Assembly: GCA_016873495.1 (NCBI GenBank)
Contig: VGXC01000018.1
Span: forward strand, 1 to 64,000
Source: Nitrospira sp.
Lineage (GTDB): Bacteria > Nitrospirota > Nitrospiria > Nitrospirales > Nitrospiraceae
Direction of reading: 5' to 3'
Length of the DNA: 64,000 bases
The notes beneath the pieces were generated by a model. That model worked only from the letters and a program-made list of their open reading frames with translations, searched no databases and had not been told where the DNA came from. The translations under genes and the position numbers were made by a program. Below, one piece after another: positions 38,896 through 46,543 of this stretch (its first letter is position 1; every line of letters begins with the position of its first letter).

Positions 38896-39157
38896 CCGCG
38901 GCACCCCTCAGCGATTCCACCGCCGCTGTTCCCTTGCTTCTCCCATACCACGTTCACCAAGTCGCCCTCCGCGCCGCGCAATTATAGGCGTTAGGCCAGC
39001 CTCCGTCAAAATGGGCCAGCCGACCGCCTCCCTGTCGGACTCCGTCCGCCGATCACTCCCCTCGGTTCCCACGGTAAAGACCGGCTCTTTCGTTGCCTTG
39101 ACCCATGAAAAATCGCTGTGATAGAGTCAGCCACGATTCATTCTCGGAGAGCAAACC

Positions 39158-39724
39158 ATGCGGGTGATTGCCGGCGCGCAGAGAGGGCGACGCCTGATGG
39201 GACCGAAGGGCCCAGGGTTGCGCCCCACCTCCGACCGCGTCAAGGAAGCGCTGTTTTCGATCCTCAGCCCTCGGCTCGCCGGAGCGCGGGTCTTGGATCT
39301 CTATGCCGGCACTGGCGCGATCGGCATCGAAGCCCTGAGTCGCGGGGCCAGGCACGCCTCCTTTGTCGAGCCTCATATCTCATCCCTAAAGGTCCTGCGC
39401 GCCAATCTTGAACTCTGCGGACTGAGCACCCAGGCCACCATCCACCCCTGCACGGCCGAAACTTTTTTCAAGCGCCGGACTGCGGCGGAGTCGGCCTATG
39501 ACATCATTTTTGCCGACCCACCCTATGACGACGAAGGCGCCTCCGCCTTGCTGTCCGCCATCGGCCAGCACCTGAGCCTCCAGTCCACCGCCACGTTGGT
39601 GCTGGAACACGGCTCGAAGACCGAACCGGTCATCGACGGGCTGGTGATCGTCCGGCGCTATCGCTATGGAGACACGACGCTGTCGCTATTCCGCCCCCGC
39701 CAGGAGGAGACCCTCGCCCCATGA
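39158..39724 (+). CDS. rsmD: 16S rRNA (guanine-966-N2)-methyltransferase
   Basis: 188 residues. MRVIAGAQRGRRL and RPTSDRVKEALFSIL open the protein, LDLYAGTGAIGIEALSRGA is the SAM site and FADPPYDD the catalytic motif. It methylates G966 of 16S rRNA. Its stop overlaps the coaD start in ATGA. Confidence 0.95.
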   Translation: MRVIAGAQRGRRLMGPKGPGLRPTSDRVKEALFSILSPRLAGARVLDLYAGTGAIGIEALSRGARHASFVEPHISSLKVLRANLELCGLSTQATIHPCTAETFFKRRTAAESAYDIIFADPPYDDEGASALLSAIGQHLSLQSTATLVLEHGSKTEPVIDGLVIVRRYRYGDTTLSLFRPRQEETLAP

Positions 39725-40209
39725 AGATCGGGGTCTATCCAGGCACCTTCGACCCCGTCACCCACGGGCACACGGACATCATCGTACGGAGCCGCCGGGT
39801 CTTCGATCGGGTGATCGTCGCCGTGGCGTTGAACCCCAGTAAACGGCCGCTCTTCGATTTGACCGAGCGCGTCGAGATGGTGAAACTGGTCACCAAGAAT
39901 TTGTCCCATGTGGAGGTGGAGGCCTTCGACGGACTCCTGGTCGAGTACCTCCGACAGCACAGCGCCCATGCCGTGATTCGAGGCTTGCGGGCCATCGCGG
40001 ATTTCGAGTACGAGTTTCAGATGGCGTTGATCAATCGCAAACTGGACAATAACTTTGAAACGGTGTTCCTCATGCCCAGCGAAGAATATTCGTATCTTAC
40101 CTCCAGCATCATTAAGGAAGTCGGCGGGCTGGGCGGCTCGCTCAAGGACTTCGTGCACCCCGAGGTCGCCGATCGTTTGCGCCAGCGTCTGCGGAGGCCC
40201 ACCGCATGA
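39721..40209 (+). CDS. coaD: Phosphopantetheine adenylyltransferase
   Basis: 162 residues. YPGTFDPVTHGHTDII has the HxGH nucleotide motif and PSEEYSYLTSSIIKEV the second conserved region. It makes dephospho-CoA from 4'-phosphopantetheine and ATP. It is coupled by 4-base overlaps to rsmD before and the aminotransferase after. Confidence 0.97.
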   Translation: MKIGVYPGTFDPVTHGHTDIIVRSRRVFDRVIVAVALNPSKRPLFDLTERVEMVKLVTKNLSHVEVEAFDGLLVEYLRQHSAHAVIRGLRAIADFEYEFQMALINRKLDNNFETVFLMPSEEYSYLTSSIIKEVGGLGGSLKDFVHPEVADRLRQRLRRPTA

Positions 40210-41402
40210 AACTGGCAGCCCGCGCCGGACGCATCCTCCCCTCGCCGACGCTCGGCATCACCGCAACCGCCAAGGCGATGGCGGCCCAAGGCCTCGACGT
40301 CATCGACTTCGCCTCGGGCGAGCCGGACTTCGACACGCCCGAACCGGTCAAGGCGGCGGCGGAGGCCGCGATCCGGGCCGGGTTCACCAAATACACGGCA
40401 TCTTCCGGGATCGATGAACTCAAAAGCGCCATCGTCGACAAATTCCAGACCGAACAGGGATTGCAGTATGAAAAATCGCAGGTCTTGGTGTCTTGCGGCG
40501 CCAAACATACGCTCTACAACCTGGCACAGGCCCTGTTCGACGCGGGCGATGAAGTCCTCATCCCCTCGCCTTTTTGGGTCTCCTACCGCGATCAAGTCCT
40601 CCTGAACGATGCGACCCCGGTGTTGGTGGAAACGAGCGAGGACTCCGGCTACGCCGTCACCAGGGCCCTGCTGGAGGCGCACCTGACGTCCAGGAGCAAG
40701 GCCATCATCGTCAACAGCCCCAGCAATCCGACCGGTGCCACTTACGACCGCGCCACGCTGGAAGTCATCGCCGACATCGCGCTTCGACACGATCTCGTCG
40801 TTATTTCCGACGAGATCTACGAAAAGATTCTCTATGACGGAGCGCAGCACATCAGCATCGCCACCTTGAGCCCTGAGATCGCCGCAAGGACTGTGGTCGT
40901 CAACGGCGTCTCCAAAGCTTATGCGATGACCGGCTGGCGCATCGGCTATGCGGCCGGCCCCAAGCCGCTGATTACCGCCATGGCGGACATTCAAAGCCAG
41001 AGCACATCCAATCCCACGTCCATCTCGCAGAAGGCCGCCGTGGCCGCGCTGCGCGGGGGCGATGTCTTCCCTCGACAGATGGTTGTCGAGTTCGATCGGC
41101 GACGACGGTTGATGGTCGAACGACTGAACAAAATGCCCGGCGTGAGCTGCCGCATGCCGGCCGGCGCCTTCTACGCGTTTCCCAACATCGCTGGCCTGTT
41201 CCAGCGCCGCCACGGCCAGACCCCCATCGACACGCCGGCCGCCGTAGCCACCTATTTACTCAAGGATGCCCAGATCGCGGTCGTGCCCGGCGAGCCCTTC
41301 GGCAGCGCTTCCCACATCCGCCTCTCCTACGCCACTGGTATGGAGGCCATCGCGCGCGGCATGGACCGGATGGAGGCCGCGCTGAAGAAGCTGACCTCGT
41401 AA
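40206..41402 (+). CDS. aspC: Class I aminotransferase, aspartate type
   Basis: 398 residues. The order ASGEPDFDTPEPVKAAA, NSPSNPTGATY, SDEIYEKI, and VNGVSKAYAMTGWRIGY with the PLP Lys identifies subgroup I-gamma aspartate aminotransferases. A dual role on prephenate or arogenate cannot be excluded. The start overlaps the coaD stop. Confidence 0.9.
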   Translation: MKLAARAGRILPSPTLGITATAKAMAAQGLDVIDFASGEPDFDTPEPVKAAAEAAIRAGFTKYTASSGIDELKSAIVDKFQTEQGLQYEKSQVLVSCGAKHTLYNLAQALFDAGDEVLIPSPFWVSYRDQVLLNDATPVLVETSEDSGYAVTRALLEAHLTSRSKAIIVNSPSNPTGATYDRATLEVIADIALRHDLVVISDEIYEKILYDGAQHISIATLSPEIAARTVVVNGVSKAYAMTGWRIGYAAGPKPLITAMADIQSQSTSNPTSISQKAAVAALRGGDVFPRQMVVEFDRRRRLMVERLNKMPGVSCRMPAGAFYAFPNIAGLFQRRHGQTPIDTPAAVATYLLKDAQIAVVPGEPFGSASHIRLSYATGMEAIARGMDRMEAALKKLTS

Positions 41403-41588
41403 CCGTCATGCCTCCCACAATGGGACAAGAGCGGGTACAATGAGTTCCTGTGCGCGCCTGCTGAGCAGACTGGAAGACTGTAGACAGCGTGAGCGATTGA
41501 CTTTGCGGATTGAAGACTTACCTCAACGGCGACTCCGGCCGTAGAGGATCGGTTTCGCGGCGTCAGCTACAGAGAGATGAGGTGAGTC

Positions 41589-41999
41589 GTGCCGATTTAC
41601 GAATACATCTGTCAGGGCTGCGAGCATCGCTTTGAAATCAAACAAAAGATGAGCGACCCGCCGGTCACCGTCTGCCCCCGTTGCGAACAACCGGTCACCA
41701 AGGTGATCTCGGCCCCGGCTATCATGTTCAAAGGAACCGGCTGGTATGTTACCGATTACTCGGACAAGCTGAAGCCGCCCGGACAATCGGAATCAGCCGG
41801 GAAACCCTCGAACGGCCAATCCGAACAAAAGAAAGACCCGACGGCAACCCCGGCTGCCCCGACCGCCGGCTCCTCGGAAAGCGCGCCGGCCGCCGCCCCT
41901 TCGCCCAGCAGCGGAACGGGTGGGACGAGCAGCAGCGTCCCATCAAGTCAACCGGCCGGCGCGTCGTCGTCCTCGACTCCGACCTCAAGCACATCCTAG
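41589..41999 (+). CDS. FmdB-type zinc-ribbon protein with low-complexity tail
   Basis: 136 residues. The first 60 are the FmdB zinc ribbon: MPIYEYICQGCEHRFE with CxxC at 8-11, then CPRC at about 34-37 and ISAPAIMFKGTGWYVTDY. The rest (about 65-136) is almost only Ser, Ala, Pro, Thr and Gly, likely disordered. Proposed roles for the family are regulatory; the real function is unknown. Confidence 0.85.
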   Translation: MPIYEYICQGCEHRFEIKQKMSDPPVTVCPRCEQPVTKVISAPAIMFKGTGWYVTDYSDKLKPPGQSESAGKPSNGQSEQKKDPTATPAAPTAGSSESAPAAAPSPSSGTGGTSSSVPSSQPAGASSSSTPTSSTS

Positions 42000-42017
42000 A
42001 CGTCCAGGGCTACTCTC

Positions 42018-42437
42018 TCAGGCTTTTTTCTTGGCATGGGTCTTCGCCTGAGTCTTGGCCGCCGGCTTCTTCGTCGGTGTCGGCGCAGGCTTTGCCGCCG
42101 CCTTGGGGGCCGCCTTCGTACCGGACTTGCCCAGCTTGGCGGTCTTCTCGCGCTCGGCATCCAAGGCTTGTTTGAGGTTGGCGATGTTGCCGGCCAGTTC
42201 GCGGTTCAACCGTGACAGTTCATCCAGGCGCGCCTGGATTTCCTCCTTGGCCTTCACCGCGTCCTTCAGCTGGTTATCGAGGTTGGCTCGTTCGGCGGCC
42301 GCCGTCTGCACCTCGGCCTTGAGCTGCTCGATCTGAGCCTGGAGCGCCGGCGGCCAATAGTCGCAGCCAGTGAGCATCATGGCCATTCCCGCCGCCAACA
42401 CCAGTCCCCGAACGCCGGTCCGCATTGCAGACATCAT
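42018..42437 (-). CDS. Coiled-coil lipoprotein with Lys/Ala/Pro-rich tail
   Basis: 139 residues from ATG 42437, which has GGAAGGAGT upstream; the longer frame upstream is not supported. A signal peptide ends at the lipobox LTGC (about 22-25). A heptad-rich coiled coil follows (about 33-95), then a basic AAPKAAAKPAPTPTKKPA-type tail. It resembles cell-envelope tethers such as Lpp in design; binding of peptidoglycan by the tail is conjecture. Confidence 0.8.
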   Translation of the reverse strand: MMSAMRTGVRGLVLAAGMAMMLTGCDYWPPALQAQIEQLKAEVQTAAAERANLDNQLKDAVKAKEEIQARLDELSRLNRELAGNIANLKQALDAEREKTAKLGKSGTKAAPKAAAKPAPTPTKKPAAKTQAKTHAKKKA

Positions 42438-42525
42438 GCTTGTCCACTCCTTCCTTTTCGAATGGTGACGTACCCGTTGAGCTTTCCCATCATACCTACC
42501 CGGGCGATCGGCGTCATCCGATTCC

Positions 42526-43215
42526 TCACAGGGACGACGCCAGCCCCGCCGCTGCGAGGACCGCCAGGATCTGCGCAGAGGCGATCGGCCCTTCCCGCAA
42601 CACCCGAATGGCACCGCTGACATCGACCACCGTCGAGGGCCGCGCCGCCGGTGTCGGCCCTCCGTCGAGAATCATATCCACCTCGCCTCCCACAGCCTGG
42701 CCGACTTCCTCCGCCGTCCTCGCCGGAGGCGCACCGGATCGGTTCGCGCTCGTGCCGGTTAAAGGACCGGTCCGACGCAGCACTTCCTGCAAGATAGGGT
42801 ACGCCGACAACCGGACCCCCACCGTACCGGTCCCGGCGGTCAGCTCATCGGGCAACCCCTCAGCCGCGGGAAACACGATCGTGAGCGGACCAGGCCAGAA
42901 CTGTTGCATCAACACCGTTGCGGCACGAGGCACCACCGTCACCAAAGAATCCAGCTGGGCTTGGTCTGCAATCAATACCAGCAGGGGCTTGCCATCCCCC
43001 CGCCCCTTGATGCGGCAAATGCGGCCGATCGCGTCAGCTTGCTTCGCCGTACAGCCGACCGATGCGCCGAGCGCATAAAAACTTTCGGTCGGCACAGCCA
43101 AAACCCCGCCGGCCTGCGCGATGCGGCCCGCCTCCGCCAAGGCCAGTTCCATGGCGGACGGATCGGTCTTGGTCAACCTCAGGACACGTGCCACGGATAT
43201 TCCGTTCCGTCCCAT
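42526..43215 (-). CDS. Sua5/YciO/YrdC/YwlC family threonylcarbamoyl-AMP synthase
   Basis: 229 residues; the start may be a later GTG or ATG since the first 15 residues are not family-like. GGVLAVPTESFYALGASV, RIKGRGDGKPLLVLI and GTSANRSGAPPA (the conserved S-x-N) are typical. It makes threonylcarbamoyl-AMP for tRNA t6A37. It lies downstream of purD on the same strand. Confidence 0.9.
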   Translation of the reverse strand: MGRNGISVARVLRLTKTDPSAMELALAEAGRIAQAGGVLAVPTESFYALGASVGCTAKQADAIGRICRIKGRGDGKPLLVLIADQAQLDSLVTVVPRAATVLMQQFWPGPLTIVFPAAEGLPDELTAGTGTVGVRLSAYPILQEVLRRTGPLTGTSANRSGAPPARTAEEVGQAVGGEVDMILDGGPTPAARPSTVVDVSGAIRVLREGPIASAQILAVLAAAGLASSL

Positions 43216-43228
43216 CGCATGAAGGCCT

Positions 43229-44506
43229 TCACACAGTGGGCCGAATCGCCCTGGCTCCGATATCCGACCGGAAGTGGCAGCCGTCGAACGAAATGGCGCG
43301 CGCCTGGCCGTAGGCGCGATCGCGGGCCTCCGCCAACCCTTTGCCGGTCGCCGTCACGCCCAGGACACGGCCTCCGGCCGTCACCACCGTTCCGTCTTGC
43401 CGCTTCGTGCCTGCATGAAACACTACGACATCCGAAGCCGACGGGAGATTCGGCAGACCGGTAATCGGCGTGCCGGTCGCATAGGCCCCGGGATATCCGC
43501 CGGCGGCCATGACCACACAGACAGCCGCTCGATCGTGCCACTCGATCTGAAGCTGATCCAGGCGATGTTCCACCACCGCCTCCAGGACCGTCACCAGGTC
43601 AGTTTTCAGGAGCGGCAATACCACTTGCGTTTCCGGATCGCCGAACCGGGCATTGAACTCCAGGACATAGGGTTGGCCGCGGACGATCATGAGGCCGGCG
43701 TACAGGACACCCTGGAAGGGACTGCCCATTTTCGACAGGGCTTCGATCGTCGGACGGAGCACCTGTTGCAACACCATCTCGCGCAACGCCGGAGTGGCCA
43801 AGGGAGCCGGCGCATAGGCCCCCATCCCTCCCGTGTTGGGTCCCGTGTCGCCATCCCCCACCCGTTTATGATCCTGCGCCCCCACCATCGGCACCACCGT
43901 CTTGCCGTCGGCAAAGGCCATGAGGGTCAGCTCCTCGCCGTCCAGAAATTCCTCGATCACCACGCGGCGGCCGGCTTGCCCGAATGCATCTTTTTCCAAC
44001 ATATCCGTCACCGCCTGCGCCGCCTGTTCGCGGCTGGCGGCAATAACGACGCCTTTGCCCTGCGCAAGCCCGTCGGCTTTTACCACGAGCGGGAGCGGAT
44101 GTCGCTCCAGATAGTCCAGCGCCGGCTTGAGCGTCTCGAAACTGCGCGCCGCAGCCGTGGGAATGCGCTGCCGGACGAGCAGGTCTTTCGTAAAGCTTTT
44201 GCTGGCCTCAATCTGCGCGGCCGCACGAGTCGGCCCGAAGACGCGGAGCTTGCCCTTTCGGAATTCGTCCACAATGCCCGCGGCAAGCGGCGCCTCCGGT
44301 CCGACCACGGTCAGATCGATCCGCTCCGTCGTCACAAACGCTTTCAGCGCCGCCACATCGTCCGCTTTGATCGGAACGCACTTCGCCAATTGTTCGATGC
44401 CGGCATTGCCGGGCGCACAGAGGAGAGCAGACACCCGAGGGCTCTGGGCAAGCTTCCACACGAGGGCATGTTCGCGTCCCCCGCCACCGATGACAAGTAC
44501 CTTCAC
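43229..44506 (-). CDS. purD: Phosphoribosylamine-glycine ligase
   Basis: 425 residues from GTG 44506, where the family sequence VKVLVIGGGGREHALVWKL begins; the longer frame crosses into the repeat. ATP-grasp blocks KADGLAQGKGVVIA and NARFGDPETQVVLP are clear, with GDTGPNTGGMGAYAP between them. Second step of purine synthesis. It follows purH after a spacer that holds a repeat element. Confidence 0.96.
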   Translation of the reverse strand: MKVLVIGGGGREHALVWKLAQSPRVSALLCAPGNAGIEQLAKCVPIKADDVAALKAFVTTERIDLTVVGPEAPLAAGIVDEFRKGKLRVFGPTRAAAQIEASKSFTKDLLVRQRIPTAAARSFETLKPALDYLERHPLPLVVKADGLAQGKGVVIAASREQAAQAVTDMLEKDAFGQAGRRVVIEEFLDGEELTLMAFADGKTVVPMVGAQDHKRVGDGDTGPNTGGMGAYAPAPLATPALREMVLQQVLRPTIEALSKMGSPFQGVLYAGLMIVRGQPYVLEFNARFGDPETQVVLPLLKTDLVTVLEAVVEHRLDQLQIEWHDRAAVCVVMAAGGYPGAYATGTPITGLPNLPSASDVVVFHAGTKRQDGTVVTAGGRVLGVTATGKGLAEARDRAYGQARAISFDGCHFRSDIGARAIRPTV

Positions 44507-44579
44507 GCGAGCCCCGTGTCGATGGAAAAAGAGAACAGAAGGAGGATTAAACATCCAAGGATGGCACCGGACCACCCGA

Positions 44580-44703
44580 CAGGATGTTCAAAAAGGCCGC
44601 CCAGCGCGGCTGCAGCGAGCGAAAAGCCGAGGCGTACTGGAGGCAGTACGTTGAGGCCTTGAGCGATGCGAGAACAAAGCTGGAGGCCTTTTTCAACATC
44701 CTG
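44580..44703. repeat. 124-bp repeat family, best copy
   Basis: Terminal inverted repeats 44580-44598 and 44685-44703 match at 18 of 19 positions (CAGGATGTTnAAAAAGGCC). The centre carries GAGGCGTAC and GTACGTTGAGG as a smaller inverted pair. There is no ORF, so it is MITE-like and non-autonomous. It lies between purH and purD. Confidence 0.8.
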
Positions 44704-44704
44704 A

Positions 44705-46258
44705 TTAGTGCCTGAAATGTCTCATCCCGGTCAGAATCATTGCGATGCCCTGTTCATCAGCCGCGTTGATTATCTCTTGGTCGCGAATCGACCCGCCCGG
44801 CTGGATAACCGTGGTAATCCCCGCCTGTGCCGCCGCGTCCAACCCGTCCCGGAAGGGAAAGAAGGCGTCCGAGGCCATCGCGCAGCCCTTTACCGGCAGC
44901 ACCGCCTTCATGCCGGCCAGTTTGACGGAATCCACCCGGCTCATCTGGCCGGCTCCGATCCCCACCGTCTGCCCGGCCCGCGCATAGATGATCGCGTTGG
45001 ACTTGACGTGCTTGCAGACTTTCCAGGCAAAGGCGCAGGCGGCATACTCCTCGTCCGTCGGCTTTCGCTTGGTCGGCACCGTCAGCTTGCGCAAGTCGCC
45101 CAGCGCGCCCAAATCACGGTCTTGCACGATCAGCCCGCCAACCAGCTTCTTGAGGTCCATGCCGTCGCGTACCGCCACCGTGAGCGGCCCCACATCCAGC
45201 AAGCGCAAGTCTTTCTTGCGCTTCAGTTCGGCCAGCGCATCCGCCTCATACCCGGGGGCCACGACTACTTCCACGAACGTGGCGGTGATTTCCTTGGCCG
45301 CCGCCAGATCCACCGGCCGATTGAAGGCGATCACCCCGCCGAAGGCCGAGACCGGATCGGTTTCCCGCGCCTTCACATAGGCTTCGACGGGGCTCGTACC
45401 CAGGGCTACGCCGCAGGGATTGTTGTGTTTCACAATGACGACGGCGGTCGAGTCGGTGAACTCTTTCACCAGCTCCAAGGCCGAATTCGCATCCAGGAAG
45501 TTGTTATAGGACATGGCCTTGCCGTGTAGCGTCTTGGCGCGGGACACGGACGGCTCGCGGGCCCCCAACTCACGGTAAAAGGCCCCCTGTTGATGCGGGT
45601 TCTCCCCGTAGCGAAGCGTCTCGACTTTTTCAAAGATCAGCGACAGCAAGGGCGGGAACTGGGCGCTGCCCCCCTGCTGCTGCGCCAGATAACTGGCGAT
45701 CAGGCTGTCGTAGCGGGCCGTATGCTGGAACACTTTGCCGGCCAACTCCCGACGGAGATCCTTGGTCACCGTCCCGGCCTTGAGCGCCTCCAGCACCCGG
45801 CCATAGTCGGCCGGGTCTACGACGACCGTCACGTCCTCGTGGTTCTTGGCCGCGGACCGGAGCATCGACGGCCCGCCGATATCGATGTTCTCGATGGCTT
45901 CCTCGAACAGGCAATTGGGCTTGGCAATAGTGGCTTCGAAGGGATAGAGATTGACGACGACCACATCGATGGGACCGATCCCATGCTGCTGCATCTGCGC
46001 GACGTGCTGCGGCAGCGAGCGGCGCCCGAGCAGACCGCCGTGAATCTTGGGATGCAAGGTCTTCACGCGGCCGTCCAGAATCTCCGGCGAGCCGGTATAG
46101 GCGGCCACGTCCGTGACCGCCACGCCCGCGTCCCGCAGCGCCTTGGCCGTGCCGCCGGTGGACAGGATTTCCGCGCCCAGCGCGACCAGTCCCTTGGCCA
46201 TCTCCACCACGCCGGTCTTGTCCGAGACACTAATCAACGCCCGCTTGATTCCGGCCAT
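44705..46258 (-). CDS. purH: Bifunctional AICAR formyltransferase / IMP cyclohydrolase
   Basis: 517 residues, family length. The N-terminal MGS-like cyclohydrolase domain (KRALISVSDKTGVVEMAKG, STGGTAKALRDAG) is followed by the AICARFT domain (KHNNPCGVALG, SDAFFPFRDGLD, late IQPGGSIRDQEII). Last two steps to IMP. GGGAGAGG lies before the ATG. Confidence 0.97.
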   Translation of the reverse strand: MAGIKRALISVSDKTGVVEMAKGLVALGAEILSTGGTAKALRDAGVAVTDVAAYTGSPEILDGRVKTLHPKIHGGLLGRRSLPQHVAQMQQHGIGPIDVVVVNLYPFEATIAKPNCLFEEAIENIDIGGPSMLRSAAKNHEDVTVVVDPADYGRVLEALKAGTVTKDLRRELAGKVFQHTARYDSLIASYLAQQQGGSAQFPPLLSLIFEKVETLRYGENPHQQGAFYRELGAREPSVSRAKTLHGKAMSYNNFLDANSALELVKEFTDSTAVVIVKHNNPCGVALGTSPVEAYVKARETDPVSAFGGVIAFNRPVDLAAAKEITATFVEVVVAPGYEADALAELKRKKDLRLLDVGPLTVAVRDGMDLKKLVGGLIVQDRDLGALGDLRKLTVPTKRKPTDEEYAACAFAWKVCKHVKSNAIIYARAGQTVGIGAGQMSRVDSVKLAGMKAVLPVKGCAMASDAFFPFRDGLDAAAQAGITTVIQPGGSIRDQEIINAADEQGIAMILTGMRHFRH

Positions 46259-46302
46259 GGCCTCTCCCTTGTAATGCAGTTGGCAGCGTCAAAAGCGGGG
46301 CA

Positions 46303-46332
46303 AGAATATCAGATACCTTCCCGAAGTTTCAA
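46303..46332 (-). promoter_or_regulatory. Promoter of purH-purD
   Basis: On the minus strand TTGAAA (46327-46332) and TATTCT (46303-46308) are 18 bases apart; the leader to ATG 46258 is about 40 bases. Confidence 0.5.
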
Positions 46333-46366
46333 GGCAATGTAACCCTGCCCTACGAGTTCTGCAGAC

Positions 46367-46384
46367 CTACTTTGACTACTTTGA
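46367..46384. repeat. Tandem 9-base direct repeat
   Basis: CTACTTTGA occurs twice head to tail (46367-46375 and 46376-46384), upstream of both the purH and dnaE promoters. It could be an operator; no regulator is known. Confidence 0.3.
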
Positions 46385-46493
46385 CACTCAGTGATCTTTG
46401 GCCTAAAAACCCTATGCTTTGGAGAGTGCACATCTCTATGCCGCAATCGAACTCACGCGCCGTTCGCCATCCTGCTTCCCCCCACCCTTTCCA

Positions 46494-46522
46494 TTGACTT
46501 CCCGCCCCCCGGCGACTACAAT
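46494..46522 (+). promoter_or_regulatory. Promoter of dnaE
   Basis: TTGACT (46494-46499) and TACAAT (46517-46522) are 17 bases apart. The start near 46529 leaves a 15-base leader with GAGGG (46532-46536) before GTG 46544. Confidence 0.6.
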
Positions 46523-46543
46523 TTCCCCACTGAGGGACCCCCC

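Noticed and set aside
39095-39120. Promoter of rsmD
   Set aside because: TTGACC with a poor GATAGA/ATAGAG -10 at uncertain spacing; too weak to list separately.
42438-42623. Extension of the coiled-coil lipoprotein to 42623
   Set aside because: It would bury the signal peptide 60 residues in; ATG 42437 has a good ribosome site.
46391-46543. Longer DnaE from 46391
   Set aside because: It lies upstream of the predicted transcription start and the residues are not family-like; GTG 46544 has GAGGG and begins at the PHP domain.
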